A stretch of 64,000 nucleotides of DNA from Colius striatus (taxonomy: Eukaryota > Chordata > Aves > Coliiformes > Coliidae). The position numbers and the translations under genes were made by a program. Shown here in pieces: positions 24,501 through 33,649 of this stretch. The stretch lies in NCBI RefSeq assembly GCF_028858725.1, contig NC_084772.1, positions 11,911,048 through 11,975,047 on the forward strand, read 5' to 3'. The stretch's first letter is position 1, and each line of letters starts with the position of its first letter. Under the pieces are notes generated by a model. The model was not told where the DNA came from, searched no databases, and saw only the letters and a list, made by a program, of their open reading frames with translations.

Positions 24501-27500
24501 TGCTAGAATTCAGGTGCGCTCAGGTCATGCAATCAATGGGTGTTATCCATTCACAAAAATCATAGGTTGTGAGAATAGAAAATAAAAAGTGGGTGGATTC
24601 CTTGGTGTCACTCCATTTCCGCCTAATAAATAACCTTTTGTTGGCAGCTGGCAGTTAAACTCTTTGATAACCTATATATATATATACACACAGTTTGAGT
24701 GCTTGAAACCAGGACAGATTTCATAATACTCCTGTTATAAACTTGTTACTTCCCTTTTGTGCACTCAGGACAGCAGTTGTGGCCTCTTTCGTCATCTAAT
24801 TCTGCTTCTGCTGACTGCAGAGCCTGGATATATGTCTTACAAATCAATTGTCAATTGGATAAGTGTTCACTGTCTTTTTTGTTTGGAACTCAGTATAATG
24901 TTACTTTCCTTTAAGAATCTCTAGTTGCATTGTGAGGGTTTTAGGATTTTTAGTAAGTGGAAATTACTTTTCTGGTCTTCTTTTCTGTCTGGCTTCATAC
25001 AGTCAGCTGAGCCTTTGGATGAAATGCACCCAGCATTTTGTGAATTGGTGTTCTTGATAGTTTTTCAAGCATTTTCCGTGCAAAAAGAGTGAAGGCGTCA
25101 TGCTTCCCCAGTCAGTTCTTCTAAATCTCACTTTAAGGTTGGAGAACAATTAAAATTAAGCTTGAATGATGTGAAATGCCTTAGTGGTTAGTAGCTTGAC
25201 AGGTAATACTGTAGTTAGCTAGTGTTCATTTAAGTGGAATACCACCAAGACCTAATAGATCTTGCTCTATAAACTTCTGTCCAATCTGGACTGGGCTATG
25301 GACGATTACTATTCATAAGGATTCATTCATTCAGGATTATTCAGAATCTTTTGAGTAATAATAGGTCATAATCTTCTGAAATACATGTATACAGCAGTAT
25401 TTGTCATCTCTTTAGGCTGGGAAGAGTTAGGTCATCTTAAATATTAAAACATCTCATTAACTTTAGAAACCATCAGTTGTCTTTTTTATAACGTATTTTA
25501 TGCTTTCAGATTCTGCCTCTCCACATTGTAAATGCAACAAACTACTTCGGTCGAATAGTAGATCAGCAGAAGGACCAATATGCAATTCTTGCCGAAGAAA
25601 TTAATAGGTATTTTAAGGAACCTGGTAATAAGATTGCTGTTAAAAATGTGGAGAAGCTAGCATTTTATGGTTTATGTGAGAAGACAGTTGTTCACAGGTA
25701 AAAATGTGGATTTTTTGTTTTAAATTATTCATGTGCACTTTTTAATACAAAGTAATTTAAAACTTTTACTGCTAAGTTAAAGTTAACCCACCATCAAAAC
25801 TAGCAAAAAAATCTCTGCTATAGAAATTGTTCTTTAAAAAGCTCTTACATGCTGTCTTTACTGAATGGAAGCCAGAATGACAACACATACACACCATTGA
25901 ATATTTTGCCATGAAAATTTAATTTTTTTAGACACAAGTAGGTGAAGAAGCTTTACAACTATATTAACTCTGTGTTTCCTCTCCAACTCTGAAGGATTCA
26001 GGTGCTAGATATTTCCCCAAAAGAGAAGGAAAATATGTTCTATAGTGTTGAAATTAAATATATAGATGAAGGCAGAACGTGTCAAGTCCAAAGTTACCAG
26101 CTGCTTCACTTACCTCCAAAGTTTCAGTGTCTGCCACCTCAGGCTGTGGAATTTGTAGTTTGTAGAGTAAAACCCATTGATAATGAACTTGAGTGGAACC
26201 CAAAGGTAATATATATCAGATTTTCAATGGTACGTTCTTTTATTTCTCTTTATGTGTTATTTCTGTAAGAAAACAGTAACGAACTGCAAACTTAGTTTTC
26301 AAATTTAATTCCTCGTTAGTATTAACAAGAAATATCTACTATTGGGCTGGATTCTAAGAAGTCAGTTTTCTTGTTTTATTTTCCTGCAAAATAATCAAAT
26401 GAGATTTATGGGATTTTTTATTTTCTTCAATTCTTCTAAATTCAGTATCTTCTTCCAGAAAAAATTATTGCTGCTTTTGGATCTGTGGGGATTCAACAGG
26501 GGAAGGGTAGCCTCTGTAAATTGAACTGTGTTTGAGTACTGTCCCATTAAGGAAGCTCCTTCCTTAATGGCTAATAAAATCTGGTTTTATTTGTTTAATA
26601 CTCTTGTCATTTTTAAGCTTGGAAGATTTGTTTCATTCTAGTTATTGTAAAGTTATGTCAGTATTCATTTTAAGTGCAGTGAATTTTTTTTTTTCCTTAG
26701 GTAACTAATTCTATTCATCAAAAAGTTAAAGGAAAACTACACAAAGCGAAAGTAGTACTTACCTTGGGAAACACAGCTTGGATTGACCCGATGGTAGGTA
26801 TAGAATTGTAGCATTACCACATATTTGTATCTAAACTCCTTTAGCAAGAGCACCTCTTCTTTTCTTTGCTTCTGCCTGTTCCAAGTTTAATTTGATTACA
26901 CACGGTATTCAGATAATACTGTTGGATAACTTACTGTGGTGTCGTCTGACCACTGGAACAGGTTTCTCAGAGACTGTAGAGTCTCTGCCCTTGGAAATAA
27001 TCAGAAGTAATCAGGATGTAGTCCTGGGCACATGATTCTAGGTGTCCCTGCTTGAGCAGGGAGTTTGGATGAAATTATCTCCAGAGGGCCATTCCAGCCA
27101 CAGCCATTCTGTGATAAACTGAGATAACTTATTGCAATAATCTCAGGCATGTGATCAAATTGTTTTAATTATTGGTTTTCTCAGAGTCTACTCTTCAGCT
27201 TTTCCTGAAATGAAAATATTACAGTCAGTGCCATGTTTGTTCTGTCAGTTCCCTGGCCTGTAATAAAGGCACTGACCTGGACCAAATATTCTTCTCAGTA
27301 ATACTGACTAGAAGGTAATAGCCCTCCATGCAATGAGTGTTTTCTCTGAGCGTTCTCCTATTCTCCCAAAACTTTGTTCGTAGGAGATTGACTTAGAGAT
27401 GTGTTTTGCTTAAAGAGTTGGTTATTTTGAAGGACAGGAATCTATTCTGACAGTTAAATCAAAGGGCAAAAAATAAGATGCTTTTTTAAGCCATTCCTAG

Positions 27501-30500
27501 TAGCATGAACAAGCTACTTGCATTTCAGTGCTGTCTGTTAAAACTCTTCACGGAATCCCTTGCTCATAAAATGAAATTATCAAAGGTGACTTACAAGTTG
27601 AGGAATATTTAACTTTTTTTTTTTTAAATTATCTGGACAAGTTCATCAGAAAGGCCACCCCTCCGTCTCAGGACCATGATGTGCCTCTTGTGGCTGCTTG
27701 GTCCTGTCAAAGAGTACAGTAAGTTAGTGTTTTGGAATGTGTGATGCTGTTTTCTATCTGACCATTCAGTCAATTTCAGATGAAAAATGAAGTGGAAACG
27801 GGGAATTACTGGAAGTAATTCTCTTTAGCAGCTTCCTTTTCCATATGGCATATCTCAGCCTTTTTCTGATTGCTATGTTTTTGTTTAGAGTTTTTCTGTG
27901 TCCCCCAAGCAGTTTTCTTATATTTTGGTCTAGGAAGTTGTTCTGTGTGGTGTGTATTTTAGCTGTAACTTGTGTAATCAGGGCTCAGATTGTTTACTTG
28001 GTTGCTATCTTGGTTGTGTTACATGGAGCTAGCTACTAGTTACTTACGACACTATTATGATGAAAAAGATGGCAATATATGGAAAAGAATTAAACATGGG
28101 TACGTGCCTGTTGGAACATCTGGAGAAAGCAAAATACTTAGAGGTAGAAATAAATGGGTACATGTTTAAAGTTTTACTTAGAGCAGCTTAGAGTTAGAGA
28201 GAGACTACTTACGAGTTATGGTTTCAACTTGGTGTGTTTTGTAATTCAAGGTCCGGGTTACCAGGCTTCCAGATTTGAAGATGTCTGTCAATGAATATGA
28301 CGTTCGATCTGAGATTTTGTCTACAGGACTGGGAACTGACAATCCAGAACATATAACACAACTTCAGAAGTTGTGCAGCCACATGAACATAGTGGATCGT
28401 GCAGAAAACTTGGAGCCTTTGTAAGAGTTTACAAGTTTTTTTGAGCATACAATTTATTAAAAAAGAATGCTACAATTAAGTAGATGTTTTCCTGGGCACA
28501 GCATCCTACAGTATGGAGTAGCCCTTTGGCTAGTTCAGGTCAGCTGTCCTTCCTTCCAGCTTGTTGTGCATTCCCTTGCTGGCAGAGCAACGACCCTTGA
28601 TTTAAAGTGCTTATGAACAAGACATCTGAAGGTGTTTTGTTCTGGCCTCTGATGAGTGGCACCTTGTTCAGGAGTTTTTTTAGACAATTTTCAGTTTGAC
28701 AGTCTGTCCTTGAAAATATAATTTTAATGTCTTTGACCAAGGTTTTTTTTTTTAATGTTTACAAGGAAGAGAGAAATCTCAGATATGCTCTTTCAAAGAG
28801 TAAGTATTGTTTCATAAACAATATGGGCATTGTAAGGTTGTCTCAGAGTTGGGCAAGTTAGTTAAAGCTGTTGTTTCTGTGATACTAAACATATTTAAAC
28901 CATTGCGTTAAAAATTGTCTCTTTTGTGTTAAGAAGCATAAAGGAAGATATAACTGGTGCAGAGAATGTGTCCAATCCCAAGGAAGTGTTAATACAAGAA
29001 AATTCTACTGAGAACTGTGATTCTTCTAAAATTACTTCTGGGAATTATCCATGTGGTAAACACTTTCATAATTCTAAACTCCAAAACATGAAAGTTAGGT
29101 GCTAAAATGTCAACCTAAAAGTGATTTTAGCAAATGCAGACTTCTCTTGAGTATATAGAATAGCACCATATAGCTAGTGTTTACAGTAAGCCACAAATAC
29201 CTTATGATTAGCAACATGGACATGATGCCAGAGTAAGCCACGTTAATGTAACTTTATTACTCTTTGGGAAATAGTCTCCTTGAGAGACTTAGCTGGCTCT
29301 GAATGGAATGTGTGAAAGGCTGCAGCTGCTCTTTGCTTCCTCTGGGTCAGGGTCCACAACACTCCCCTCCTCTGGTATGGGGGTCATCCCGAGCTGTGGG
29401 CAGCTCTCAGACCCACCATTACCCTCTGGATCTCAGGGGCACAGCTGCTCTCTCACCACAGGCTGCAGGGGGAGTCTCTTGTCTGGCATTCCTCCCTTCC
29501 TCTCTAGCTGACTATGTGGGATCCATGTAGTTGCCTCTTTCTTGTACTCCTCTTCTACAAATTTCTGTTCTTAAACAGTGATGGCAGAAGCGTCAGGTTG
29601 GCGTGGCCAGGCCAGAGGTGGGCCCAACTCAGAGCTGGGGGAAGTTTCAGGAACTGTATATGGTAAGGAACAGCACTGTAGCTACCTCCTGCTCTTAACA
29701 AGCACAAGCAGCTCCATACAAACCCATCATAAATGACAGGTTTCGGGTTTCAAATAAAAGAAGTTTTGAAATTGGAAAAACCTTTACGTGGCCTAGAAAA
29801 CTGCATTTTTTGTGTGCTGTTGTTTTAATTTTCTTATAACAACTATAATACTCCCTTTAGTTCAAAATTTTCATTTGCAGTACTAACTGTATTAAATCCT
29901 TCCAAATACGAAATACCCAATATGAATCATAGAATCATAGAATGGTAGGGATTGGAAGGGACCTTTAGAGATCATCTAGTCCAACCCCCCTGCAGAAGCA
30001 GGGTCACCTAAATCAGGTCGCATAGCAACTTGTCCAGGCGGGTCTTGAAGACCTCCGAGAAAGGAGCCTCCACAGCCCCTCTGTGCAGCCTGTGCCACTG
30101 CTCCATCACCCTCACAGTGAAATAGTTCTTTCTTACATTTAAGTGGAACTTTTTGTGTTCCAGCTTCATCCCATACCCCTTGTCCTGTTGCTAGCTACTA
30201 TAGAAAAAAGGGATGTTCCCAACATCCCGACACTCACCCTTTAGATATTTGTAAATGTTAATAAGATCTCCCCTCAATCTCCTCTTCTCCAGACTAAACA
30301 GCCCCAGTTCCCACAGCCTTTCCTCATATGAAAGATGTTCCATTCCCCTGATCATCTTGGTGTCCCTGTGCTGGACTCTCTCTGGCACTTCCCTGTTCCT
30401 CTTGAGCTGAGGAGCCCAGAACTGGGCACAGGACTCCAGATGAGGCCTCAGCAGGGCAGAGTAGAGAGGGAGAAGAACCCCCCTTGACCTGCTGCCCACA

Positions 30501-33029
30501 CTCTTCTTGATGCATCCCAGGCTGCCATTGGCCTTCTTGGCCACGAGGGCTCATTGCTGGCTCATGTTTAGCTTATTATCAATCAGGATTCCCAAGTCTC
30601 TGCAGAGCTGCTCTTCAGCAGTTTGACCCCCAGCCTGTACTGGTGCATGGGGTTGTTCCTTCCCAGATGCAGGACTCTGCACTTGTCCTTGTTGAACCTC
30701 AGGAGATTCCTCTCTGCCCAACTCTCAAGCCAGTCAAGATCCCGCTGAATGGCAGCACAGCCCTCTGGGGAATCAGCCAGTCCTCCCAGTTTGGTGTCAT
30801 CAGGGAACTTGCTGAGGGTACACTCTGTCCCCTCATCCAGGTCATTGGTGAAAATATTGAACAAGACTGGCCCCAGAACCAATCCCTGTGGAACTCCAGT
30901 GGCCGCAGGCCTCCAACTCAATTCTGTGCCATTGATCACCACCCTCTGGGCTCTGTCATTCAGCCAGCTCTCGATCCACCTCATGTCCACTCATCCAAGC
31001 CACACTGCCTGAGCTTTCTGATGAGGATGTTACAGGAGGCAGTGTCAAAAGCCTTGCTGAAGTCAAGGTAGATGACATCTGCTGCTCTCCCCTCATCTCG
31101 CCAGCCGGTTATGCACTCATAGAAGGCTATCGGATTGATCGAACAGGATTTCCCTTTGTGAATCCCGGTTGACTCCCCCTGATAACCATCTTTTTCTTTA
31201 TGTGTTCAGTGATAACATTCAGGATGAGTTGTTCCATCACCTTTCCAGTGATGGAGGTGAGGCTGACTGACCTGTAGTTTCCTGGGTCATCCTCCCTGCC
31301 CTTTTTGAAGACTGGAATGATATTGGCCTTTCTCCAGTCCTCGGGCACTTCGCCTGTCCTCCATGATTGTCCAAAAATGATGGAGAGAGACATGAATGTT
31401 AAATACAATCTTGCACTAGTAATATGATTGCTAGCAAGTTATTTTTATAATAGTACTGGGATAGTCTGGAAGTACATGGTTTCTGTAGTATAGATAAGTA
31501 TAAAATATCTTTCTGGATTTCTTATTTTTAGATGGTGTGGCTCAAACTAAGGGCACAGAAGAGTCTACCCTGCAACAACGTAAATGGTAAAAAAATTTAG
31601 AGTGATTTGTTCCCATTCTTGCTCTTCTTAACATGAATTGAAAAATAGGACAATCATCCTTACTGTTCTGTGAGTAGGTATAATGCAGGTAGAAGTATTT
31701 TGTTACATCAGTGTTGAGCTTGAGATTACTGTTGCTGTTGGGTAGGTATCTATATACACAATATATTGTGAATCCATTAATTAATTATTAATTTTACGTT
31801 TACATATTCATTAGATATGTAATTAATTTCACTCTTTTATTTACTTCTGGAAGTAACCTTTCTGTGTTGAAATGATGTAATCTTTGATTAGACACCATAG
31901 CCCTAGGAAGTCAATGAAAACAAACGCTTCTTCAGACCATGGATATAAACTATGACTTGGAGTTATGTGCACTTAGGTCTCACTTAGGCGAGACAGCTTG
32001 TCTAAAACTCAGTTGCTTGCTACTTTAGAAAACAAACAAAAAAATTTAAACTCTCTTTATTTTAGCTTTTATCCAGAAATTAAATGGTTTCAAAATGAAG
32101 AGACTGTTACAGCAAAGGTTAAAATAACACGTGTAACTGAGTGGAAATGCGAGTTGTCTAAAGACAGGGTGGTTTTCAGGTATGTTTAAGGAATTTAAGT
32201 ATAGTGAACAAAATTGACTGTCAGCTTGCATTCATTTTACTTTTTTAAACTTTTTTATAATGTAGTGCTTGTTCAGAAGAGAAGCTTTATTTGGCTGACA
32301 TGGAGCTGCACCAATATATACTTGCAGAAAAGTCTGCCTGTATGATTAAGGATAAAGAGGCTGTTATTGTTCTCACGAAAGAGAAAAAAGGAGAGTGGCA
32401 CAAATTACTGAAGAATGAGGTGAAGTAGAAATTGAGAATTATTGATTGTTCTGAACATATTCACTGTGTCAGCACAGGTATTTTAAACAATGTTGTTGTT
32501 AACAGAAACTTCGTGTGTCTCTTGATTTTGAACACTGGGAAGATTTTGAAGATAACAGCCTTTTTCCAGTTGGTAAGGAACAAACAAGTCAGCATTTATA
32601 ATGTGTAAGATGACTAGCATCCTCATCTTTGCATAGGCTTTATGTGAAATATTTATTTTAGGTAGGTGACAGCTTACTTGGTGACATACTTCAAAAGTGG
32701 GTGAGAGGACCTCTAAAAGCAAACTATAGGCAGCATGGTATATTTCTATCAAAATAGCACAAACAAAAAACAGTTTTAAGTTTTAGTGTTTTGGTCTAGT
32801 TTGTAGTCTAAACTGGAATTTTTTTTGTTGGTTTGGTATTAAAACCCACAAAACTATGGTGTATTTGTTCTGAAGCTCGTATTTTTTTTCTTGCTTTGTA
32901 AATATTACACTTTGCTAATTACTTCTAGGTACTAAAAAACTCTATTCCACTGCTGTGGCAACTGAAGAACTGCTTGACTTCTCAGAAGACAGTGGAGCAG
33001 AAAGTGATGAGTCATTTGGCGACAGATAG
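6555..33029 (+). CDS. TDRD12: TDRD12, Tudor domain and helicase-like piRNA factor (30 coding exons)
   Basis: Germline protein of the piRNA pathway; the mouse orthologue is needed for secondary piRNA production and transposon silencing, and the fly relatives are the Yb proteins. Coding exons: 6555-6575, 7794-7955, 8178-8314, 9477-9596, 9947-10002, 11417-11502, 12509-12707, 13163-13239, 13816-13874, 14610-14670, 15102-15203, 15584-15769, 16445-16598, 17452-17576, 19043-19231, 20266-20394, 21351-21468, 22245-22378, 22471-22691, 23444-23543, 25510-25697, 25995-26205, 26701-26793, 28251-28420, 28934-29055, 31532-31586, 32066-32179, 32266-32419, 32506-32572, 32929-33029. They sum to 3711 bases in consistent phase, giving 1236 residues (mouse about 1215). 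Order: Tudor 1, DEAD-box-like core, CCCH finger, Tudor 2, CS domain, acidic tail. The ATG at 6555 has A at -3, G at +4 and an in-frame TAG at 6543. Confidence 0.93.
13728..13752. repeat. T-rich (TTA)n microsatellite
   Basis: Short run of T and TTA units in a TDRD12 intron, just upstream of the exon at 13816. Confidence 0.7.
14722..14935 (+). mobile_element. Avian ERV LTR fragment, + orientation
   Basis: A GC-richer insert in the TDRD12 intron after 14670. Its text follows the 5' part of a common avian LTR: a GGTNTTGGTAG-like opening, GGCTACAAGAGTGG, then GTGGTGCCTCTGTGA followed by an A-rich, G-rich stretch. The rest of the LTR and any internal genes are missing. Open frames on both strands here are chance. 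Family recognition is from memory. Confidence 0.5.
15102..22378 (+). CDS. TDRD12: TDRD12 exons 11-18: degenerate DEAD-box helicase core
   Basis: Encodes residues about 327-705. The place of Walker A (388-400, [12 protein letters not shown]) lacks GKT. Motif Ia is replaced by CPGWKKAQ, Ib resembles TTPYSLL, and motif II is DEVE at 503-506 in [10 protein letters not shown]. Motif III is AVG at 540-542 instead of SAT. The second lobe shows KVLIFTNSV (605-613), a LTDEC stretch at 662-666, and a motif VI region without the HRxGR arginine pattern. The fold looks kept while the ATPase signature is lost, as I recall for mammalian TDRD12. Confidence 0.85.
16106..16176 (-). mobile_element. Short divergent CR1 3'-end relic
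   Basis: GATCACAGAAACATAGAC followed by GAGGTTGTAAGGGAC resembles the CR1 terminus in reverse complement. About 70 bases remain, in a TDRD12 intron. Confidence 0.55.
17240..17342. repeat. A/C-only low-complexity stretch
   Basis: About 100 bases made almost wholly of A and C (AAAACC and CCAACC blocks) in a TDRD12 intron. The other strand is T/G-rich with several GGGG or GGG runs. It is probably a decayed poly-A tail or simple-sequence expansion. Confidence 0.7.
17577..19042 (+). other. TDRD12: TDRD12 intron 14
   Basis: Intron of about 1.5 kb within the helicase-like region. It holds a T-run at 17891-17907 and a T-run near 18838-18848. No gene or repeat family recognised. Confidence 0.5.
22471..23543 (+). 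CDS. TDRD12: TDRD12 exons 19-20: CCCH zinc finger
   Basis: Across the exon 19-20 junction the protein has C769-x8-C778-x5-C784-x3-H788, a canonical CCCH zinc finger. The last His and Cys lie in CPDRH, conserved in the human sequence as I recall it. The intron (22692-23443) splits the finger after the second cysteine, so skipping exon 20 would destroy it. CCCH fingers generally bind RNA; its ligand here is not known. Confidence 0.82.
23544..25509 (+). other. TDRD12: TDRD12 intron 20 with a (TA)n(CA)n microsatellite
   Basis: A 2-kb intron between the zinc-finger exons and Tudor 2. The only repeat recognised is an alternating TA then CA run at 24673-24692. Otherwise AT-rich and featureless. Confidence 0.55.
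25510..26793 (+). CDS. TDRD12: TDRD12 exons 21-23: second (extended) Tudor domain
   Basis: Residues 813-976. The segment opens [20 protein letters not shown], typical of the start of an extended Tudor domain. It continues with [13 protein letters not shown] in the Tudor barrel and the conserved [12 protein letters not shown] and [11 protein letters not shown] stretches. The spacing fits one full extended Tudor module (SN-like part plus barrel). Confidence 0.87.
26544..26570. repeat. Perfect 12-bp inverted repeat
   Basis: Arms CCATTAAGGAAG and CTTCCTTAATGG separated by CTC, in the TDRD12 intron between 26205 and 26701. It could fold as a short hairpin in pre-mRNA. It is too short for a miRNA precursor. 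Confidence 0.85.
26945..27118 (+). mobile_element. CR1 LINE 3' end, + orientation
   Basis: Sense-strand CR1 tail: CTAGGTGTCCCTGCTTGAGC, then CTCCAGAGGGCCATTCCAGC and ending CCATTCTGTGAT. It is moderately diverged and sits in the TDRD12 intron 26794-28250. It is the only CR1 piece seen here in the same sense as TDRD12. Confidence 0.78.
29290..29730 (-). mobile_element. Avian ERV solo LTR, - orientation
   Basis: GC-rich insert in the TDRD12 intron between 29055 and 31532. Read on the minus strand it begins near a TGGGTTTGTATGGAGC stretch and ends with CAGCCTGTGGTGAGAG followed by AGCAGCTGTGCCCCTG. This is the layout of the same avian LTR family as the fragment near 14722. No internal retroviral sequence is attached, so it is likely a recombined solo LTR. 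Edges are approximate. Confidence 0.55.
29924..31388 (-). mobile_element. CR1 LINE, 1.46 kb, with reverse-transcriptase remnants
   Basis: The left end carries two ATCATAGA octamer-type repeats, the CR1 3' terminus in reverse complement. On the minus strand three broken pieces of ORF2 are readable. 31408-31127 has the RT fingers ([20 protein letters not shown]). 30990-30583 has the palm ([20 protein letters not shown], then [10 protein letters not shown]). 30544-30191 is the C-terminal part. Frames are broken between the pieces and the 5' half is absent, so it is dead. It sits antisense in a TDRD12 intron, 144 bases before an exon. Confidence 0.95.
30191..31408 (-). pseudogene. CR1 ORF2 reverse transcriptase, broken
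   Basis: Remnant of non-LTR retrotransposon reverse transcriptase. The catalytic block that should read FADD reads FPDD (minus strand, about 30805-30795). The reading frame shifts at least twice between 31408 and 30191. There is no endonuclease domain, because the copy is 5'-truncated. It has no start of its own and cannot encode an active enzyme. Confidence 0.88.
31532..33029 (+). CDS. TDRD12: TDRD12 exons 26-30: CS (p23-like) domain and acidic tail
   Basis: Residues about 1092-1185 read as a CS domain of the HSP90 co-chaperone p23/SGT1 type: opening [14 protein letters not shown], strand-like repeats, then GEWHKLL. CS domains contact HSP90, which helps load PIWI proteins, so a chaperone link is plausible but inferred. 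The protein ends with an acidic tail ([20 protein letters not shown]) and TAG at 33027-33029. Confidence 0.85.
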
Positions 33030-33334
33030 TTTAAGTATTGTGCTTCAAAATAGTGTCTCTTGCATGAGTCTTCCACTGAAGTCAATAATGCTAAAAATAT
33101 AGGTTGCAGAACTGCTTATATTTTTAGGAGAAAAGTAGTGAACGAACTTGTTACCTTTGGGCTCTGAGAATCTGCAGAAGTACTCTACAGACGAACTTTG
33201 TTCATATGTTTTCCAGTGCCTTCACTTCAAAATTGTTAGCTTTAATGACGCTGTGCATGTATGTACATGTGCTGTCCAAATGGTAAAACATGAATCAATT
33301 GTATTAGTAATTACAGAGCTTCTAGTGTACTTCA

Positions 33335-33340
33335 AATAAA
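33335..33340 (+). terminator. TDRD12: TDRD12 polyadenylation signal, proximal
   Basis: AATAAA 306 bases after the stop codon, followed by T/G-rich sequence (TTTGCTTTGTTAGTG) typical downstream of cleavage sites. A second AATAAA lies at 33644-33649. Confidence 0.65.
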
Positions 33341-33643
33341 TTTGCTTTGTTAGTGATAATTAGTGATTTTTTTGATACTGTAGTGATTACTGTATCCCTC
33401 ATTCATGTAGTACCAGTGTGTTGGCAAGAATATTTGTCAGTTCTGCATCAAGAAATAACTCCAGTGGCAATTCTTCTTTATTAATTGGAATTCTGTTCAC
33501 TTGTAGCAACTCACTGCAGTAACTAGCTGCTCTATAGCTTCTGTGGAATGTATTTATTTTCAGTTAGACATTTTCACTTTTCGTGAAGACTCGTTTCATT
33601 TGCTCTTACTTATCGAAGTCTCTCTTTACTTCTACAAATGAGC

Positions 33644-33649
33644 AATAAA
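33644..33649 (+). terminator. TDRD12: TDRD12 polyadenylation signal, distal candidate
   Basis: AATAAA followed by TTTTTTCTGTT. It would give a 3' UTR of about 640 bases. Use of either site is undetermined. Confidence 0.45.

Noticed and set aside
29303-29530. Small proline- and serine-rich + strand proteins
   Set aside because: They fall inside an LTR and have no splice or conservation support.
30643-31071. A + strand 142-codon gene
   Set aside because: It is the antisense shadow of the CR1 reverse transcriptase.
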